Shown piece by piece: positions 1 through 5,974 of a DNA stretch of 7,999 nucleotides. The position numbers and the translations under genes were made by a program. Where the stretch lies: assembly GCA_904502215.1 (NCBI GenBank), contig CAJGDQ010000040.1, positions 1-7,999 of the forward strand. The letters run 5' to 3'. Below the pieces are notes generated by a model. It was given only the letters and a program-made list of their open reading frames with translations, did not search any database and had not been told where the DNA came from. This stretch comes from Clostridiaceae bacterium. Its GTDB lineage: Bacteria > Bacillota > Clostridia > Oscillospirales > Acutalibacteraceae. Position 1 is the first letter of the stretch. Each line of letters starts with the position of its first letter.

Positions 1-429
1 GGGCTTTGTTGGATAGCAATCCTTTTTGCCGAAAACTATATCAAAGGTATTCTTAAAGAGTTTATCAACAACCTCAAGGGTCATATTATGAGCCTTATTG
101 GAAATAACGGCGGTTTTAAGCCCCATTTCCTTAATATTTGAAATCAACTCATAAATTCCATCATAAGCTTTTGTTTTATCGGTAAAATGCTCTTTATAAT
201 ATCCTAAAAAGATATCTAAAACCTTTTCAATTTCCTCTTGGTTGCGTTTATCCTCAGGTAAAACACGTTCAATAAGCTTTGGCATTCCATCGCCAACAAA
301 GTATTTGAATTTTTCGGTCTCGTGGGTTTTATATCCCGAAACCTTTAAGGCATAATTGGTGCTATCGGCCAAATCTTCAAGGGAATTAACCAAGGTTCCA
401 TCTAAATCAAATAAAACCGCTTTAATCAT
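1..429 (-). CDS. gph: HAD-superfamily phosphatase, phosphoglycolate phosphatase-like (3' end outside window)
   Basis: This is the N-terminal 143 residues of a HAD subfamily IA hydrolase; the reading frame is open to the window edge and the C-terminus is missing. Motif I is FDLDGTLVNS, with nucleophile Asp8 and general acid/base Asp10. A helical cap follows at about residues 16-85. Motif II is VISNK with Ser110, and the last visible residues, TKP, probably carry the motif III lysine (Lys142). Motif IV lies outside. The family uses an Mg2+-dependent aspartyl-phosphate mechanism in the cytoplasm. Phosphoglycolate phosphatase is the commonest label, but PpaX-like pyrophosphatase or beta-phosphoglucomutase-type members share these motifs, so the substrate is uncertain. 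I chose the ATG at 429 because GGAAG lies 8 nt upstream; an in-frame ATG at 444 has no comparable site. The gene starts 20 nt beyond the rpmB terminator, with no promoter evident in the gap. Confidence 0.85.
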   Translation of the reverse strand, partial: MIKAVLFDLDGTLVNSLEDLADSTNYALKVSGYKTHETEKFKYFVGDGMPKLIERVLPEDKRNQEEIEKVLDIFLGYYKEHFTDKTKAYDGIYELISNIKEMGLKTAVISNKAHNMTLEVVDKLFKNTFDIVFGKKDCYPTKP

Positions 430-448
430 TTTTTTCACTTCCATATAC

Positions 449-475
449 AAAAATCCCCTGAGCGATAGCTCAGGG
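449..475 (-). terminator. Intrinsic terminator downstream of rpmB
   Basis: On the minus strand CCCTGAGC and GCTCAGGG form a perfect 8-bp stem closed by a 4-nt loop (TATC). It is followed by G-A and five T residues. It lies 22 nt after the rpmB stop codon and 20 nt before the likely gph start, so any transcript reaching gph from the rpmB promoter must read through it. Confidence 0.85.
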
Positions 476-497
476 TTATTTGTAAGAAATTAGCATA

Positions 498-686
498 TTA
501 GATAGCTCTAGTTACCTTGCCGGAACGTAAGCAACGGGTGCAAACATTGATACGGCGGGGCGAACCATTAACGATTGCCTTTACCTTCTTAACATTGGGC
601 TTCCAGGTTCTGTTAGAACGTCTATGAGAGTGGGAAACCTTAATACCGAAAGCAATTTCTTTACTGCAGATATCACATTTAGCCAT
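498..686 (-). CDS. rpmB: 50S ribosomal protein L28, zinc-ribbon (C+) form
   Basis: This encodes L28 (bL28), a small basic protein of the large ribosomal subunit, 62 residues long, which is normal for the family. Two CxxC pairs (Cys4/Cys7 and Cys49/Cys52) mark the zinc-binding form. The middle carries the family segment SHSHRRSNRTWKPN (about residues 18-31), and the end is CLRSGKVTRAI. A longer reading from a GTG at 695 would add three residues (MQT), but that GTG is part of the Shine-Dalgarno sequence. The ATG at 686 lies 8 nt after GGAGG and gives the expected MAKCDIC start. The gene has its own promoter at 744-772 and a terminator immediately downstream, so it is probably transcribed mainly as a single gene, with gpsA upstream and a HAD phosphatase downstream. 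Confidence 0.96.
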   Translation of the reverse strand: MAKCDICSKEIAFGIKVSHSHRRSNRTWKPNVKKVKAIVNGSPRRINVCTRCLRSGKVTRAI

Positions 687-692
687 GGTCTG

Positions 693-701
693 CACCTCCT
701 T
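693..701 (-). promoter_or_regulatory. Strong rpmB Shine-Dalgarno site that fixes the start
   Basis: AAGGAGGTG matches the 16S rRNA 3' end over nine bases. The GTG at its end is in frame with rpmB but is part of the ribosome-binding site, so the ATG at 684-686 is the start. Confidence 0.9.
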
Positions 702-710
702 CTTGTTAAC

Positions 711-728
711 GGCTGAATTTAATCAACC
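711..728 (-). promoter_or_regulatory. Small leader hairpin in the rpmB 5' UTR (possible)
   Basis: GGTTGA and TCAGCC can pair (six pairs, one of them G-U) around the 6-nt loop TTAAAT. The hairpin sits within the predicted ~50-nt leader, about 9 nt before the Shine-Dalgarno site. It is short and could arise by chance; a regulatory role is inference only. Confidence 0.25.
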
Positions 729-743
729 ACAATAGCAAAAACT

Positions 744-772
744 ATATTACCACATTTTATATCAAAAATCAA
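744..772 (-). promoter_or_regulatory. Sigma-A-type promoter for rpmB
   Basis: The -35 box TTGATT (772-767) and -10 box TAATAT (749-744) are separated by exactly 17 bp in an A+T-rich gap between gpsA and rpmB. Transcription would start near the G at 736, giving a leader of about 50 nt. The -35 box begins 17 nt after the gpsA stop codon. Confidence 0.75.
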
Positions 773-788
773 GCATTTTTTTAAATTT

Positions 789-1772
789 TTAATGCTCACT
801 TCTTCCGGGTCGTTCCATCAGAGAAATAAGTGCCTCTTTAACGCCCTTTCCCTCATACATAACCGCATAACATTCGCTTATAATTGGAAGTTCAATTCCG
901 AATTTTAATGCGAGCCCATGAGCCATTTCGGCGGCATAATATCCCTCAACGGTTCCTATTCTTTCCAACGCCTCTTGAAGAGATACACCCTCGCCCAACA
1001 ATCTTCCAAAGCGATTATTTCGGCTATGCTCCGACATACAGGTAACTATAAGGTCTCCGATACCTGTAAGTCCCGAGAAGGTATATTCCTTAGCACCCAT
1101 ACAAACGCCAAGTCTTGCCATTTCAGCCATACCTCTTGTAATCAAAGCCGCCCTTGTGTTATCGCCAAGACCTAAACCTGAGCAAATACCAGAAGCGATA
1201 GCTATAATATTCTTAAGCGCTCCGCCAAGCTCGGCTCCGATTATATCACCCGAGGTATAAATCTTGAGATTTTTATTGTTCATAATACCCTGAACCGCTT
1301 GAGCCGCCGCTAAAGACTTAGATGCCGCAACTATTGAGGTTGGTATTTTTCTTGCAACCTCCTCAGCATGAGAAGGGCCTGTTAAAGCAACAACAGGACT
1401 TTCGGGCAATTCCTCACTGATAACCTCCGATAATCTTCTAAGACTTTCTTTCTCAAAGCCTTTGGAAACATTAACAACTATACCAAAATCCTTATAACTT
1501 TTAAGCTTTCTGGCAACCTCACGAACAGCAGTTGAAGGAACTGCAATAATAGTGATAGTTCCACCTTCAACAACCGATAAATCAGAGGTTATATCTATTT
1601 CTTCAGGAATAAAAATTCCTTTGAGGAGTTTTTCATTGGTTCTTTTGGTTTTGAGCATTTGAACCTCTTGTTCAAAAGGCGACCATAGGGTTACCTTGCA
1701 ACCATTATCATTAGCACAAAGGGCTAAAGCCATACCCCAACCGCCTGAGCCTAAAACAGTTACTTTAACCAT
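789..1772 (-). CDS. gpsA: NAD(P)H-dependent glycerol-3-phosphate dehydrogenase
   Basis: GpsA reduces dihydroxyacetone phosphate to sn-glycerol-3-phosphate, the backbone for phospholipids, in the cytoplasm. The 327-residue length is typical. The N-terminal Rossmann fold carries GSGGWG (residues 8-13). The conserved VSKGFE segment contains Lys104, and the C-terminal helical domain begins with ELGGALKN, where Lys187 is the expected catalytic lysine. Other family signatures are GDNTRAAL (203-210), LTGIGDLIVTC (235-245) and SRNNRFG (250-256, with Arg254). The ATG at 1772 is preceded by AGGAGG with a 7-8 nt spacing, and this site is formed by the last two codons of plsY. The genes are only 4 nt apart, so gpsA is the last gene of the DUF512-der-plsY-gpsA block. 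Its product feeds PlsY directly. All key motifs are intact. No strong terminator follows before the rpmB promoter. Confidence 0.97.
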   Translation of the reverse strand: MVKVTVLGSGGWGMALALCANDNGCKVTLWSPFEQEVQMLKTKRTNEKLLKGIFIPEEIDITSDLSVVEGGTITIIAVPSTAVREVARKLKSYKDFGIVVNVSKGFEKESLRRLSEVISEELPESPVVALTGPSHAEEVARKIPTSIVAASKSLAAAQAVQGIMNNKNLKIYTSGDIIGAELGGALKNIIAIASGICSGLGLGDNTRAALITRGMAEMARLGVCMGAKEYTFSGLTGIGDLIVTCMSEHSRNNRFGRLLGEGVSLQEALERIGTVEGYYAAEMAHGLALKFGIELPIISECYAVMYEGKGVKEALISLMERPGRSEH

Positions 1773-1776
1773 TTAT

Positions 1777-2421
1777 TTACCTCCTGCTTCCGATTTTATT
1801 CTCGGTTCCCGATAAAAGTCTTTTAATATTTTCACTATGCTTTGCAAAAACAATTATTCCCATTAAGATACATAGAACTGCCTGAGGAATAACAGAAGCC
1901 GTTGCATCATAAAAGACTATCGACAAAACAACAACCACAATAGTTGCAGCAAGGGAACTTAAAGAAACCATTTTTGAAAAGACTAAAACTATGGCAAAGG
2001 TTAAAAGTCCAACAGCTATTGCTAAAGGACAACAAACAGCGAAGATTCCAACGCTTGTTGCAACCCCTTTTCCGCCCTTAAACTGATAGAATATCGGGAA
2101 AACATGGCCGAGCATACAAACAAGACCGCAAATATATGCGCCATAAATCGGTGCAGTCCATTCTCCTGTTTGAAAATGCGAGATATATTCAAAGATAGTC
2201 TTACCCAAATAGCAAGCAACGTATCCCTTAAGAGCATCACATAAAAAGGTTAAAAAACCCGGCAAAAAGCCTGCAGTTCTCATAACATTGGTGGTTCCTG
2301 CATTTCCGCTGCCAAGCTCTCTAACATCCTTTTTCATAAAGGCATTGCTAAAAATAACCGCAAAGTTTATACTACCCAAAAGATAAGCGGCGATAACCGT
2401 TATAATAGCAGTTATAATCAT
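1777..2421 (-). CDS. plsY: Acyl-phosphate:glycerol-3-phosphate acyltransferase
   Basis: PlsY is a polytopic membrane enzyme that transfers an acyl chain from acyl-phosphate to position 1 of glycerol-3-phosphate, giving lysophosphatidic acid. The 214-residue protein has hydrophobic segments at roughly residues 1-24, 50-75, 92-112, 122-150, 152-172 and 176-193. All three conserved motifs are present: LGSGNAGTTNVMR (36-48); GHVFPIFYQFKGGKGVAT (105-122); and the C-terminal KHSENIKRLLSGTE block (194-207). The ATG at 2421 overlaps the der stop codon by one base (TAATG), and an AAGGGG Shine-Dalgarno sequence lies inside the end of der, implying translational coupling. The partner PlsX, which makes the acyl-phosphate donor, is not encoded in the window. 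The shorter frame inside this gene at 2022-2240 is a shadow. Confidence 0.97.
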   Translation of the reverse strand: MIITAIITVIAAYLLGSINFAVIFSNAFMKKDVRELGSGNAGTTNVMRTAGFLPGFLTFLCDALKGYVACYLGKTIFEYISHFQTGEWTAPIYGAYICGLVCMLGHVFPIFYQFKGGKGVATSVGIFAVCCPLAIAVGLLTFAIVLVFSKMVSLSSLAATIVVVVLSIVFYDATASVIPQAVLCILMGIIVFAKHSENIKRLLSGTENKIGSRR

Positions 2422-3743
2422 TACTTATCGCCCCTTTCTCTTATTACAAACCTAACGGGAGTTCCCTCAAGACCAAAGGTTGAGCGAATTTGATTTTCAA
2501 GGTAACGCTGATATGAAAAATGGAACAACTCTGCCTTGTTGCAAAAGCAAACAAATGTTGGCGGCTTAGTTGAAGCCTGAGTCATATAGTAAATCTTAAG
2601 GCGTTTACCCTTATCGGTTGGCGGCTGAACACGTGCAGTAGCATCGGCTAAAACATCGTTAAGCATACCTGTTGAAATTCGCATAGTGTTTTGCTCATTA
2701 ACATATTTAATAAGCTCGAAAAGACGGTCTACTCTTTGACCCGTTTTTGCCGATATAAATATAATCGGAGCATAAGGCATAAAAGAGAAATCATTCATAA
2801 GCTTTTTGCGGAAATTATCCATAGTGCTGCCATCCTTTTCAATAGCATCCCACTTGTTAACCGCAATAATACAAGCTCTTCCCTCTTCAAGAGCTAAACC
2901 TGCAACCTTTGAATCCTGTTCGGTAAAACCATCAACCGCATCTATCATAATAACGCAAACATCAGAGCGTTCAATCGCCATTTTAGCTCTAAGCACGCTA
3001 TATTTTTCGATTTTATCTTCAACCTTGGACTTTCTTCTAAGCCCTGCAGTATCGATAAAATTATATTTAACACCATTTTTTTCTATTCTTGTATCAATAG
3101 CATCTCTTGTTGTTCCTGCAATATTCGAAACAATAGAGCGCTCCTCACCTGCAATTTGATTTATGAGAGAGGATTTGCCTGCATTAGGCTTACCGATAAC
3201 GGCAACATTTATAATTTCCTCTTCCTCATCTTCAAATTCTTCGGGAGCTATATGAGCGATAACTTCATCAAGCAAATCGCCCGTGCCCGTTCCGTGAACC
3301 GAAGAAACTGCAATAGGGTCGCCAAGTCCTAAATTATAAAACTCATAAAATTCGGCAGGAGTATCACCGATTTTATCGCATTTATTAACGCAAAGAACAA
3401 CCGGTTTCCCGCTTTTTCTAAGCATTGCCGAAACGTCCTCATCAGCAGCAGTAACCCCTGTTTTGATATCGGTAACGAATATAATAACCGATGCAGTATC
3501 AATAGCGAGCTGAGCTTGAGCACGCATAGATGATAAAATAATATCATCTGTTTTAGGCTCAATACCGCCTGTATCAACAAACATCAGCTTTCTGCCTAGC
3601 CATTCGGCATCACCGTAAATACGGTCTCGAGTAACACCTGGAGTATCATCAACAATAGAAAGCCTTTTGCCGATTATCTTATTAAACAAGGTTGATTTTC
3701 CAACATTAGGTCTTCCAACAACCGCAACAATAGGTTTTGCCAT
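2421..3743 (-). CDS. der: Ribosome biogenesis GTPase Der (EngA)
   Basis: Der is a double-GTPase needed for maturation of the 50S ribosomal subunit. The 440-residue length is normal. The first GTPase domain has G1 GRPNVGKS (10-17), G3 DTGG (57-60) and G4 NKCD (120-123). An acidic linker (about 168-177, EEFEDEEEEI) leads to the second domain, with G1 GKPNAGKS (184-191), G3 DTAG (231-234), G4 NKWD (296-299) and G5 SAK (331-333). The C-terminal part (about 352-437) is the KH-like RNA-binding domain, including STGMLNDVLADA and KIYYMTQ. The ATG at 3743 overlaps the stop codon of the DUF512 gene (TAATG), with purine-rich AAGGAAGAGG upstream. No motif is missing. Position between a conserved unknown and plsY fits the usual clostridial neighbourhood. 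Confidence 0.98.
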   Translation of the reverse strand: MAKPIVAVVGRPNVGKSTLFNKIIGKRLSIVDDTPGVTRDRIYGDAEWLGRKLMFVDTGGIEPKTDDIILSSMRAQAQLAIDTASVIIFVTDIKTGVTAADEDVSAMLRKSGKPVVLCVNKCDKIGDTPAEFYEFYNLGLGDPIAVSSVHGTGTGDLLDEVIAHIAPEEFEDEEEEIINVAVIGKPNAGKSSLINQIAGEERSIVSNIAGTTRDAIDTRIEKNGVKYNFIDTAGLRRKSKVEDKIEKYSVLRAKMAIERSDVCVIMIDAVDGFTEQDSKVAGLALEEGRACIIAVNKWDAIEKDGSTMDNFRKKLMNDFSFMPYAPIIFISAKTGQRVDRLFELIKYVNEQNTMRISTGMLNDVLADATARVQPPTDKGKRLKIYYMTQASTKPPTFVCFCNKAELFHFSYQRYLENQIRSTFGLEGTPVRFVIRERGDK

Positions 3744-5056
3744 TATGCCTCTTCCTTTCCGAGAATTTTATCTAATAACTCATAACCGTCATTATTAACG
3801 GTTACAACCCTAACATTAAGTTTTTCGGATAATTCTTCAAGAGTTATGCTATCCAAGAACATATCTCCTGCATCCCTTAGCATAACCGAGGGAACAAGCA
3901 GTTCATCACCTAAATCTTTACCGCTTAACTGCTTTATAATATCGGTTGCAGTAACAAGGCCTGCAACATTAATTTCACCGCCGAAGAAATTATTCTTAAT
4001 CGCATATACACTGCATTCTAAATTATCCCATTTTTTGAGGCACTTGTCAACCATATCCTGTATAAAAGGCAAAGCCGCCTCACCTGTTACCATAGTGATT
4101 TTGCGCTTTTTATCTAAAGTATAATCAATTTCCTCAAAAGTCTGTTCAAATTCATCAAGCATTAAAGGAACTAATCCCACTCCGTTTTCAAGCTGCAAAA
4201 AGTCCTCATAAAAAGCGGCATCGGGTAAATCCCTTTCGGCTAAAATATAAAATTCATCGGCTGCAAAAACTCGGCGTTTTCCGCTTTCTTCAAGGCATTT
4301 CTCGCCGAATTTTTCTATAATATCAATTACTTGCCCTGCTCCCTTTTTATCAAAAGGAACTAATTTTTCAAGTCCCTCTCTATGACCGCTAAGGCCAACA
4401 GGAACCGCCGCAATGCACTCGGAATTTTGAAGTGCTGTTAAATCCTCAAGGGTTTTTATGAGCTCTTCACCATCATTATAACCGGGACATAAAACCATTT
4501 GACAGTTAATCTTAATGCCCGCATCATCAAAACGTTTGATAATGGGCAAAACCGCACCCGCATTTTTATTTTTCATCATTTTAACTCGAAGTTCGGGGTT
4601 GGTTGTATGAACCGAGATATTTATGGGGCTAATATGCATCTTTATAATCCGTTCAACCTCGTGCTCGGTTATATTGGTAAGGGTTATATAATTGCCAAAC
4701 AAAAAAGAAAGACGGGAATCATCATCCTTGAAATATAAGCTTTCTCTCATTCCCTTTGGTAATTGGTCAATAAAGCAAAAAATACATTTATTTTTGCAAT
4801 GATGCTGTTTATCCATCAAATAGGTTTCAAATTCAAGCCCTATTTCATCGTATTCTTTTTTCTTTATTTTAAAGGTCTTTTGCTTGCCCTTGGCATTTAT
4901 AATCTCAAGCTTTAGTTTTGAATTATTTTGATAAAAGCGATAATCGAGAACATCCATAATCTCGTTTCCATCGATAGAAACAAGCGTATCCCCCGCTTTT
5001 ATGCCGGCCTTATATCCAGCACTTCCTTTAATAACCGAATCAACTATAACAGACAC
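3743..5056 (-). CDS. PDZ + radical SAM + DUF512 protein of unknown function
   Basis: Function is unknown. The likely 437-residue protein has an N-terminal PDZ-like domain (about residues 5-75, with AGIKAGDTLVSIDG). Next is a radical SAM-like cluster motif C-KNK-C-IF-C (Cys87, Cys91, Cys94; CX3CX2C), expected to bind a 4Fe-4S cluster, leading into FIDQLPKGMRESLYFKDDD. The C-terminal DUF512 region includes VPVGLSGHREGL, AADEFYILA and LQLENGVGL. The family occurs widely in Clostridia and Cyanobacteria and is often annotated only as an FeS oxidoreductase. The longest frame starts with GTG at 5068, but an in-frame TGA lies two codons upstream and no usable ribosome-binding site precedes it. The GTG at 5056 follows AGAGGTGA with an 11-nt spacing and starts the protein directly at the PDZ strand, so I prefer it; the alternative adds four residues. 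It is the first gene of the coupled block ending with gpsA. Confidence 0.9.
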   Translation of the reverse strand: MSVIVDSVIKGSAGYKAGIKAGDTLVSIDGNEIMDVLDYRFYQNNSKLKLEIINAKGKQKTFKIKKKEYDEIGLEFETYLMDKQHHCKNKCIFCFIDQLPKGMRESLYFKDDDSRLSFLFGNYITLTNITEHEVERIIKMHISPINISVHTTNPELRVKMMKNKNAGAVLPIIKRFDDAGIKINCQMVLCPGYNDGEELIKTLEDLTALQNSECIAAVPVGLSGHREGLEKLVPFDKKGAGQVIDIIEKFGEKCLEESGKRRVFAADEFYILAERDLPDAAFYEDFLQLENGVGLVPLMLDEFEQTFEEIDYTLDKKRKITMVTGEAALPFIQDMVDKCLKKWDNLECSVYAIKNNFFGGEINVAGLVTATDIIKQLSGKDLGDELLVPSVMLRDAGDMFLDSITLEELSEKLNVRVVTVNNDGYELLDKILGKEEA

Positions 5057-5064
5057 TTGAATTT

Positions 5065-5072
5065 TCACCTCT
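5065..5072 (-). promoter_or_regulatory. Shine-Dalgarno site that decides the DUF512 start
   Basis: AGAGGTGA overlaps the first possible GTG start (5068) and therefore supports the second GTG (5056), 11 nt from AGAGG. The spacing is slightly long and both candidates are GTG, so initiation may be modest. Confidence 0.55.
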
Positions 5073-5078
5073 CATACT

Positions 5079-5107
5079 AAAAAATAAGAGGAGGATTGCT
5101 CCTCCTC
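5079..5107 (-). terminator. Intrinsic terminator downstream of rpmF
   Basis: On the minus strand GAGGAGGA and TCCTCCTC form a perfect 8-bp stem with a GCAA (GNRA-type) tetraloop, followed by TTATTTTTT. It starts 18 nt after the rpmF stop codon and ends 23 nt before the preferred GTG of the DUF512 gene. It should end much of the yceD-rpmF transcript, so the der-plsY-gpsA block depends on read-through or on a promoter I could not recognise. Confidence 0.88.
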
Positions 5108-5125
5108 GGTTGCTAATGAAAGCAA

Positions 5126-5308
5126 TTATTCGCCAACCTTTACAACCTCACGGCCGTTATACTGACCGCAGGCAGGGCAAAGTCTATGGGGGCGCTTATA
5201 TTCGCCGCAGTTTGAGCATCTAACCAAAGTCGGAGCGCTCAGCTTCCATACATTGTTTCTTCTCTTATCTCTTCTAGCTTTAGAAGTTTTTCTCTTCGGT
5301 ACTGCCAT
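5126..5308 (-). CDS. rpmF: 50S ribosomal protein L32, zinc-ribbon form
   Basis: This encodes L32 (bL32), a 60-residue protein of the large ribosomal subunit. The start MAVPKRKTSKARRDKRR is the family hallmark. Two CxxC pairs (Cys31/Cys34 and Cys44/Cys47) form a zinc ribbon. AAGGAGGTG lies upstream with 9 nt between GGAGG and the ATG, a very strong ribosome-binding site. The gene follows yceD by 22 nt, the classical yceD-rpmF pair, and shares its consensus promoter. In many bacteria rpmF is followed by plsX; here it is followed by a terminator and then the DUF512-der-plsY-gpsA block. Confidence 0.98.
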   Translation of the reverse strand: MAVPKRKTSKARRDKRRNNVWKLSAPTLVRCSNCGEYKRPHRLCPACGQYNGREVVKVGE

Positions 5309-5330
5309 TTCGGCACCTCCTTAAACATTG

Positions 5331-5831
5331 TTATTCATCATTTAATAATGCGGCAAGTGCTGAAAGCCTTGGGTCTATCTCCTTTTTGGAGCAACCGCAT
5401 TCGCCTTCATTAAGGTTTTTGCCGCACCTAAAGCAGATACCCTTGCAATCTTCCTTACATAAATGCTTCATAGGAAGATTAACAACGACCTCTGAATATA
5501 TAAGCTCCTCCAAGTCGAGCTTCATATCAGGGATAACAAGTATCGTATCACTTTCTTCACTTTCGGTTCTAACGGCTAAAGATTTATCAAGCGAAACCTT
5601 TAAGTTTTGCTTGGCATCAATACCGCAGCGGTCGCACGGGGCATCATACTCATAGCTAATAGATGCCTCTAACCTTACAAGACTTGCTTTGTTGGAAACG
5701 ACACCGCTTAGAACAACAGGCTTTTTGAGCGGATAACAGCCCATATATTCCAGGTTACTCATATCCAACGAATACTCAAGCGGCAAAGAAGAATTTTCAT
5801 TGACAAAAATCTTTTTTAAATCAATAATCAT
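5331..5831 (-). CDS. yceD: YceD/DUF177 family protein, 50S/23S rRNA-associated
   Basis: This is a member of the DUF177 (YceD) family, typically encoded just before rpmF and linked by work on homologues to 23S rRNA accumulation; its exact biochemical activity is not settled. The 166-residue protein has an N-terminal beta-rich part, a CDRC pair (Cys66/Cys69), and the family signature from LCKEDCKGIC to FRCGKNLNEGECGC (124-147). That stretch holds six more cysteines (125, 129, 133, 136, 145, 147), suggesting a metal site. It ends near DPRLSALAALLNDE. The frame could be extended upstream to an ATG at 5900. However, the promoter (5859-5887) lies inside that extension, so an mRNA from it could not encode the extra 23 residues. 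The ATG at 5831 is preceded by GAGG, 7 nt away, and starts at the usual MIIDLKKIF. Confidence 0.93.
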   Translation of the reverse strand: MIIDLKKIFVNENSSLPLEYSLDMSNLEYMGCYPLKKPVVLSGVVSNKASLVRLEASISYEYDAPCDRCGIDAKQNLKVSLDKSLAVRTESEESDTILVIPDMKLDLEELIYSEVVVNLPMKHLCKEDCKGICFRCGKNLNEGECGCSKKEIDPRLSALAALLNDE

Positions 5832-5842
5832 ACTTCCACCTC

Positions 5843-5855
5843 TATCGTCACGATA
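5843..5855 (-). promoter_or_regulatory. Operator-like palindrome at the yceD-rpmF start site (possible)
   Basis: TATCG-TGA-CGATA is an inverted repeat with 5-bp arms spanning the predicted transcription start. Another TATCG lies at 5866-5870, between the -35 and -10 boxes, 15 bp upstream of the first arm. The position would suit a repressor, but the arms are short and no known motif is recognised. Confidence 0.25.
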
Positions 5856-5858
5856 AAT

Positions 5859-5887
5859 ATTATAGCGATATAAACACCTTTTGTCAA
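5859..5887 (-). promoter_or_regulatory. Perfect-consensus sigma-A promoter for yceD-rpmF
   Basis: The -35 box TTGACA (5887-5882) and -10 box TATAAT (5864-5859) both match the consensus in all six positions, with a 17-bp spacer. Transcription likely starts near the G at 5851, leaving a leader of only about 20 nt before the yceD ATG. This is the strongest promoter visible in the window. Confidence 0.93.
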
Positions 5888-5921
5888 GGTTTTTATTCAC
5901 TAAAAATCATAATTTTCCCAT

Positions 5922-5960
5922 AAAAAAGCAAAGGACAGCGGAAAAACTTTCCACTGTCCC
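5922..5960 (-). terminator. Intrinsic terminator downstream of serA
   Basis: GGACAGTGGAAA pairs with TTTCCGCTGTCC (12 pairs including one U-G) around a 3-nt loop, followed by TTTGCTTTTTT. It begins 15 nt after the serA stop codon and isolates the serC-serA transcript from the yceD promoter downstream. Confidence 0.92.
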
Positions 5961-5974
5961 AAAATATTTGAAAA

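Noticed and set aside
772..796. Possible weak terminator after gpsA (AGCATT and AATGCT arms with a 13-nt A/T loop)
   Set aside because: Only six weak pairs, a large loop, overlap with the stop codon and with the rpmB -35 box; the following T-run is short. Not enough for a terminator call.
918..1175. Plus-strand 85-codon frame opposite gpsA
   Set aside because: Shadow of an intact, well-recognised gene.
2691..3159. Plus-strand open frames opposite der
   Set aside because: Shadows of the der coding sequence, with no motifs or promoter.
5156..5186. Promoter-like TAGACT and TATAAC inside rpmF
   Set aside because: Only a four-of-six -35 match, a 19-bp spacer and a non-T final -10 base; too weak to list as a promoter.
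5832..5900. N-terminal extension of yceD by 23 residues
   Set aside because: The extension contains the -35 and -10 boxes of the promoter, lacks a ribosome-binding site, and is not family-like.
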